A stretch of 10,661 nucleotides of DNA from a bacterium. GTDB taxonomy: Bacteria; Patescibacteria; Dojkabacteria; SC72. Below, piece after piece: positions 7,267 through 10,661 of this stretch. The stretch spans positions 1-10,661 of the forward strand of contig JAKPKF010000491.1 of assembly GCA_029553845.1 (NCBI GenBank), given 5' to 3'. The notes under the pieces were generated by a model. That model ran no database searches, was not told the DNA's origin, and saw nothing but the letters and a program-made list of their open reading frames with translations. The number at the start of each line of letters is the position of its first letter. Positions within the stretch are counted from its first letter, which is position 1. A program made the position numbers and the translations under genes.

Positions 7267-7445
7267 TTACTCTTCTTCTCTTTCTTGTAGTCTGCATACT
7301 CCTTGATTAAACCAGCTAGTAGTACAGTAAAGTCATCTACATTACCAAGCATAGGTATAGCATCACTTACAAAATCTATTGGAAGTATTAAATATACCAA
7401 TGCAACAATGATAATCCACCTATCCTTTAAAAATTCCTTTAACAT
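7257..7445 (-). CDS. Small DUF1232 (YkvA-like) membrane protein
   Basis: A 62-residue protein with one hydrophobic segment (about residues 10-27) that contains the DUF1232 signature: YLILPIDFVSDAIPMLGNVDDFTVL, here at about 18-42, with the PxD and DD residues of the family. Its biochemical role is unknown. It is little more than the conserved core, with a basic tail (YKKEKKSNGV). It follows argS by 17 bases. Its TAG lies inside tRNA-Pro: the C of its last Asn codon is tRNA base 1, and the GGG, GTG and TAG codons are tRNA bases 2-10. Upstream, TGT-TAAAAA-GATATT-ATG copies the spacing of the leaderless promoters seen at other genes here, though the hexamer is poor; co-transcription with argS is equally likely. 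Confidence 0.85.
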   Translation of the reverse strand: MLKEFLKDRWIIIVALVYLILPIDFVSDAIPMLGNVDDFTVLLAGLIKEYADYKKEKKSNGV

Positions 7446-7462
7446 AATATCTTTTTAACAAA

Positions 7463-9232
7463 TTACATCTTCTCTACAACCTCTATACCCAAAAGATTTA
7501 GTCCTTCTTTCATAGTTACCATAGTGGCCTCTACCAAACTAAGAAGAAATACCCTGTCATCATCTTGGGCATCAAGTATACGAACATTTTGGTAAAAATT
7601 ATTAAATTCCTGTCCCAAATCGAACAGATATTGGCAGAGTATTGATGGAGAATAGCCGATACCTGAGTTAAGCACACTATCCCTGTATTTGCTAATCTGT
7701 CTAAGTAACTCCTTCGTATAGGGATTCTCCAAACAACTCCCAACACACAGGTTTCCAAGATTCTTAAAATCCGAATCTTTAAGAAGCGAATTTCCCCTTG
7801 CATACACATAGAGGAGATATGGTCCCGTATCTCCATCAAATCTAATACTTTTTTCAAAATCAAAAATCACATCCTTACCTACACCTACTTTCAGGAAAGC
7901 ATATTTTATAGCGGCTTGAGCTATCTTTTCAGCATTTTTCTCCTTCCCACCCTTACCATTCTCCTCCATTATTGCAAGAACCTTATTCTTTGTTTCATCT
8001 AACAACCACTGTGCATCTATGATTTTTCCTTTCCTACTGGACATTTTCTCTGCCCCAGGTAGCTTAACCATACCATGCGACATATGGACTGTTTTCTCTG
8101 CTAAATCTTTCCTTAACTTACTCAAAGCATCTAACAAAACTTTAAAATACCCAGATTGCTCATTACCAGTAATGATTATTGACTCATCATACTCAACCAA
8201 TTCACTTTTCTTTATAGCCAATCCCAAATCCTTTGCCTCATAGGTAGGAATCCCATATTTATTTACAAAAACCCTTGTATGAAGACCCTTCTCTTTATCT
8301 CCCTCATATATGATTGCTCCATCATCTTCCTTGAAAACACTCCCCACATTGTCCAAAACAATCTTTAAACCACTCTCTCCAACCTCGCTTTCGAAAAAGT
8401 AATAGTCAAAAGTAGTCCCTAATCGTTCATATATAGTTTCGAAGTAATCCAAACACCACAATCTTCCCTTTTGGTACATATCTTTAAGATCTACTCCCTC
8501 ATATACAGGAACCTCTTTCTTCTCTAACTGAGATATAAACATTGAAAAAATGTAGTAGTTAATGGCATCAATCTCCTTTATAGCTACCTCATCTTTATCA
8601 TCATCGTAATACTTAAATCCAAGCATATATGCCTCTCCTAGATACTTTACTCTCTCAACTAGACTCTTCTGCTCTACATCTTTGAAAGACACTCCATTCT
8701 CTTCCATCATCTTGACTATACCCCATAAAGTTTTGGCAACATGAAGACCAACATCCCCTTGGTAGTTAGCCCTCTTAACTGTTGCCCCTAGAGCCTCTGA
8801 AAGCCTCGCAAAAGACTCTCCTACTATGTTGGTATATAGATGACCAATGTGAAGAATTTTAAATGGATTAGCATCCGTATATTCAATTACAATCTTCTTA
8901 CCCTCTTTACCACCAATATTTGTAAATTCACCACTCTTAACCTTACTTAGTTCCTTAAGTAAATACTGGTTTGATACAAAGAAGTTTACAAATCCTGGTT
9001 TAACAGCCTCTACTTTTTCAATGTCCCCATCCATCTCGATTTTACTTACAATATCATTTGCAATGTCCAGTGGATTCTTCTTTAAAGTAGAAGACAACCT
9101 CATGGCAATATTGCTTGAATAGTCACCATTACCACTTACTCTTGGCTCCTCTACTTCAATAATCTCGAACTCTACACCCATTTCCTTTAGAGCTCTCTCA
9201 ATCATTCCCTCTATTTTTTTCTTAATATCCAT
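7463..9232 (-). CDS. argS: Arginyl-tRNA synthetase
   Basis: ArgRS is a class I synthetase that charges tRNA-Arg. At 589 residues it has normal length. Domains: N-terminal Add1 tRNA-recognition domain (about 1-100); Rossmann catalytic core with TDANPFKILHIGH, the HIGH motif at 128-131; NYQGDVGLHV at 156-165; the KMSKS-like loop KMSSRKGK at 396-403; then the DALR anticodon-binding domain starting around GPYLLYVYARGNSLL (470-484) and ending in the family's GIEVVEKM. The start ATG at 9232 is preceded by TGT-TAGAAT and six bases, so a leaderless transcript from its own promoter is predicted. AAGGA is present, but only one base from the ATG. The gene directly follows two tRNA-Arg genes, its own substrates, with just 17-18 bases between, so tRNA and synthetase may also be cut from a common transcript. 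Confidence 0.97.
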   Translation of the reverse strand: MDIKKKIEGMIERALKEMGVEFEIIEVEEPRVSGNGDYSSNIAMRLSSTLKKNPLDIANDIVSKIEMDGDIEKVEAVKPGFVNFFVSNQYLLKELSKVKSGEFTNIGGKEGKKIVIEYTDANPFKILHIGHLYTNIVGESFARLSEALGATVKRANYQGDVGLHVAKTLWGIVKMMEENGVSFKDVEQKSLVERVKYLGEAYMLGFKYYDDDKDEVAIKEIDAINYYIFSMFISQLEKKEVPVYEGVDLKDMYQKGRLWCLDYFETIYERLGTTFDYYFFESEVGESGLKIVLDNVGSVFKEDDGAIIYEGDKEKGLHTRVFVNKYGIPTYEAKDLGLAIKKSELVEYDESIIITGNEQSGYFKVLLDALSKLRKDLAEKTVHMSHGMVKLPGAEKMSSRKGKIIDAQWLLDETKNKVLAIMEENGKGGKEKNAEKIAQAAIKYAFLKVGVGKDVIFDFEKSIRFDGDTGPYLLYVYARGNSLLKDSDFKNLGNLCVGSCLENPYTKELLRQISKYRDSVLNSGIGYSPSILCQYLFDLGQEFNNFYQNVRILDAQDDDRVFLLSLVEATMVTMKEGLNLLGIEVVEKM

Positions 9233-9238
9233 ATCCTT

Positions 9239-9247
9239 ATTCTAACA
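9239..9247 (-). promoter_or_regulatory. Extended -10 promoter of argS, leaderless layout
   Basis: On the minus strand TGT then TAGAAT is followed by AAGGAT and the ATG at 9232. The spacing puts +1 on the A of the ATG. A -35 would lie inside the 3' part of tRNA-Arg(UCG); the TGn extension makes one unnecessary. The same TGn-TAGAAT element precedes the tRNA-Arg(GCG) gene. Confidence 0.5.
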
Positions 9248-9250
9248 TAA

Positions 9251-9327
9251 TGGCGCACTCGGAGGGATTCGAACCCCCAACCGTCGGTTCCGAAGACCGA
9301 TGCTCTATCCAGTTGAGCCACGAGTGC
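9251..9327 (-). tRNA. tRNA-Arg (anticodon UCG), CCA encoded
   Basis: Acceptor GCACTCG pairs fully with CGAGTGC; D-arm GCTC/GAGC with AACTGGATA; anticodon stem TCGGT/ACCGA with loop CTTCGGA, so the anticodon is TCG (UCG), reading CGA and, by wobble, CGG. The T-arm is GGGGG-TTCGAAT-CCCTC, the discriminator is G, and CCA is encoded. A20 and C35, the main arginine identity bases, are present. It lies 13 bases after tRNA-Arg(GCG) and 18 bases before argS. Confidence 0.96.
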
Positions 9328-9340
9328 ATTTTTAAATATA

Positions 9341-9414
9341 CGTACCTGGCCGGAATCGAACCGACAACCGTTGGCTCCGCAAGCCAATGCTCTATCCAAT
9401 TGAGCTACAGGTAC
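9341..9414 (-). tRNA. tRNA-Arg (anticodon GCG)
   Basis: Acceptor GTACCTG/CAGGTAC pairs at all seven positions; D-arm GCTC/GAGC with AATTGGATA; anticodon stem TTGGC/GCCAA with loop TTGCGGA, so the anticodon is GCG, reading CGC and CGU. The T-arm is GTCGG-TTCGATT-CCGGC, the discriminator is G, and CCA is not encoded. A20 and C35 support arginine identity. The usual bacterial tRNA for these codons carries ACG, edited to ICG by TadA; a GCG anticodon is the archaeal-style solution and is rare in bacteria. Confidence 0.95.
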
Positions 9415-9435
9415 AAAAGAGCTATGAATGTATTA

Positions 9436-9444
9436 ATTCTACCA
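9436..9444 (-). promoter_or_regulatory. Extended -10 promoter of the tRNA-Arg pair
   Basis: TGG-TAGAAT on the minus strand lies just after the stop codon of the metallo-hydrolase gene. The predicted start near 9429 leaves a 14-15 base leader before the first tRNA base at 9414. Transcription would cover tRNA-Arg(GCG), tRNA-Arg(UCG) and possibly argS. No good -35 is visible (TATTTG at 17 bases). Confidence 0.45.
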
Positions 9445-9447
9445 CAT

Positions 9448-10260
9448 TTATTCTAATTCAAATACAATATTCCCCTCCTCATATGTTATTAAATATTGCA
9501 CATTAAGCTTTTGGAACATTTCCAATGTTTCATTGTGTGGATGACCGAATTTATTCCCTTCACCAACAGAACATATGGCTATCTTCGCATCGATTGTATT
9601 GAGAAACATCTCCGAGGAAGCAGTCCGAGAACAGTGATGGCCAGCCTTGAGTATATCTATATCCCCGATATCATCAAAAATCCGCTCCTCCACCTCCTTT
9701 TCAGCATCTCCCATTAACAAGATCTTTTTTCCATTCACTTCTACATCCAAAACAATAGATTCATTATTAATATTTTCCTCACACTTTGCCTCTACAGGAT
9801 ATATTACGGACATAGACATATCTCCGTATTGCAACTTAGTTGAAGAATCCACCTTTACTAGATTTTCTGCATACTCTTTGAGCAGAAATTGGTAGGAAGG
9901 AGTACTCACACATGATGGAGAATACCAGATACTATCTACATTATAGTTTTCTAAAACCATTAACAACCCTTTAAGATGATCATCGTGAGCATGTGTCAAA
10001 ACTACTATTTCAATATTTCTGTCATACATTGGTATGTACTTCGCAAGTTCATACAAAACAGCATCATCTGGTCCACCATCTACTAGGATTTGAAACCCAT
10101 CCTGTTGTATCAGAATTGCATCTCCCTGCCCTACACTAAGAAAGATAACTACGGGCTTATCACTATATCCGTTGTATTGCATAAAAGTAGCAATTACAAT
10201 AAAAACAGCCGCAACCCAGTTTTTAAGAATAAATTTTAAGATAGTAGTTAGAACCTTCAT
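9448..10260 (-). CDS. ComEC-type metallo-beta-lactamase domain protein with N-terminal membrane anchor
   Basis: The 270 residues contain one hydrophobic segment (about 15-27) and then the ComEC/Rec2 C-terminal hydrolase domain. Motifs: FLSVGQGDAILI at 40-51, LVDGGP at 59-64, the metal-binding THAHDDH at 89-95 (H90, H92, D94, H95), LLMGDAEKE at 181-189 (D185), LKAGHHCSR at 204-212, and SVGEGNKFGHPH at 231-242 (H240). The domain is thought to act outside the membrane as a nuclease or phosphodiesterase that degrades the non-transported strand during DNA uptake. The ATG at 10260 lies inside the end of the comEC frame (38-base overlap), with AGGAG directly against it, so translation is probably coupled. 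An in-frame TAG at 10264-10266 blocks any longer start. Either comEC is naturally split, or a single-base frameshift has divided one gene. Confidence 0.9.
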   Translation of the reverse strand: MKVLTTILKFILKNWVAAVFIVIATFMQYNGYSDKPVVIFLSVGQGDAILIQQDGFQILVDGGPDDAVLYELAKYIPMYDRNIEIVVLTHAHDDHLKGLLMVLENYNVDSIWYSPSCVSTPSYQFLLKEYAENLVKVDSSTKLQYGDMSMSVIYPVEAKCEENINNESIVLDVEVNGKKILLMGDAEKEVEERIFDDIGDIDILKAGHHCSRTASSEMFLNTIDAKIAICSVGEGNKFGHPHNETLEMFQKLNVQYLITYEEGNIVFELE

Positions 10261-10661
10261 CTCCTACAGGATAGAAATATATACAAAACAATACAATAAA
10301 TATGGCAATGCATATTGAGATTACCCTCCCATCAACCAAATCCCAGTATCCAAAACCACTACTTCCAATTAACTGCACCACTATCTCAACATATTTAAGT
10401 TGCAAATTAACAATAGACATTAGGAAGGGACTTGAGAGAAGAAGCCCTCCAACGCCAAAAAGCAAGGTTGTCTCAATAATAGGCAGTACTAAAGTATTGG
10501 CAATGACAGACCACATAGAAAATGTCTGAAAGGTAAAAATTGAGACTGGTAAAGTAGTAATTGTACAGCTGATAGTAGTTAGAACCGTATCTACAAAGAA
10601 ACCCTCTTTAGAAGAAATCTTTAACGCATTCGTAATGGATGGTAAAAGATATATAAGACCA
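10223..10661 (-). CDS. comEC: ComEC/Rec2 DNA-uptake channel, 3' part of the membrane domain (5' end outside window)
   Basis: The frame runs open from the window edge and gives 145 residues, ending in TAA. The reading GLIYLLPSI, then LTTISCTITTLPVSIFTFQ and FSMWSVIANTLVLPIIETTLL, matches the competence domain of ComEC, where the phrase on the pattern of LLTTLSAQLLTLPLLLYHFG...NLLVLPL is typical. Three or four hydrophobic helices are visible, the last being ICIAIFIVLFCIYFYP near the end. ComEC forms the inner-membrane channel for single-stranded DNA in natural transformation. The usual C-terminal metallo-hydrolase domain is missing from this frame and is found in the overlapping +1 frame downstream. 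Confidence 0.88.
   Translation of the reverse strand, partial: GLIYLLPSITNALKISSKEGFFVDTVLTTISCTITTLPVSIFTFQTFSMWSVIANTLVLPIIETTLLFGVGGLLLSSPFLMSIVNLQLKYVEIVVQLIGSSGFGYWDLVDGRVISICIAIFIVLFCIYFYPVGDEGSNYYLKIYS

Noticed and set aside
9211..9456. Open frames on both strands across 9211-9456.
   Set aside because: They are translations of the two tRNA-Arg genes and their spacer; the cloverleaf structures explain the sequence.
1..10661. CRISPR arrays, insertion sequences, integrase attachment sites, riboswitches or T-box leaders.
   Set aside because: No regularly spaced direct repeats, transposase or integrase frames, or leader regions long enough for a riboswitch or T-box were seen; intergenic gaps are nearly all below 100 bases.

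Overview
The window reads as an AT-rich bacterial chromosome segment, most likely from the Candidate Phyla Radiation (Patescibacteria). That assignment is inference. It rests on a form III-type RuBisCO beside ordinary bacterial housekeeping genes (uvrA, rlmN, comEC), on very compact spacing, on the near absence of usable Shine-Dalgarno sites, and on a tRNA-Arg(GCG), which is unusual in bacteria. The standard code fits: no gene needs TGA read as an amino acid, and every stop codon seen is TAA or TAG. I cannot name the phylum within CPR from the sequence alone.

Layout. Positions 1-2520 (+) are the 3' nine-tenths of uvrA. A 194-base convergent spacer follows. Then, on the minus strand, come proS (2715-4187, the ~490-residue archaeal/eukaryote-like ProRS with a C-terminal zinc domain) and, upstream of it, a RuBisCO large subunit (4219-5592) with all textbook catalytic residues but an odd loop 6 and an extra loop. 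Divergent from RuBisCO is rlmN (5676-6677, +), then a 134-residue CdiA-CT-like PD-ExK nuclease-like protein (6716-7120, +), closed by a strong intrinsic terminator (7121-7163). The rest is on the minus strand. In order of transcription it holds the 3' end of comEC (10661-10223), a separate overlapping frame for the ComEC-type metallo-beta-lactamase domain (10260-9448), tRNA-Arg(GCG), tRNA-Arg(UCG), argS, a 62-residue DUF1232/YkvA membrane protein, and tRNA-Pro(CGG). The stop codon of the DUF1232 gene lies inside tRNA-Pro. No gene-free stretch exceeds 300 bases.

How it fits together. Much of the window serves translation: ProRS with a tRNA-Pro, ArgRS directly behind two tRNA-Arg genes, and RlmN, which methylates 23S rRNA and tRNA. 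UvrA and ComEC serve DNA repair and uptake. RuBisCO is the metabolic outlier. In CPR and archaea such enzymes usually serve AMP/nucleoside salvage (AMP phosphorylase, ribose-1,5-bisphosphate isomerase, RuBisCO to 3-phosphoglycerate), but neither partner gene is present here.

The most striking structural pattern is a recurring promoter layout. A -10-like hexamer (TAGAAT, TATAAT or TAAAAT, often with an upstream TGn) ends 5-6 bases before the start codon of argS, proS, rlmN and the CdiA-CT-like gene. Weaker versions precede the DUF1232 gene and RuBisCO. This spacing places the transcription start on the first base of the ATG and suggests that leaderless mRNAs are common in this genome.
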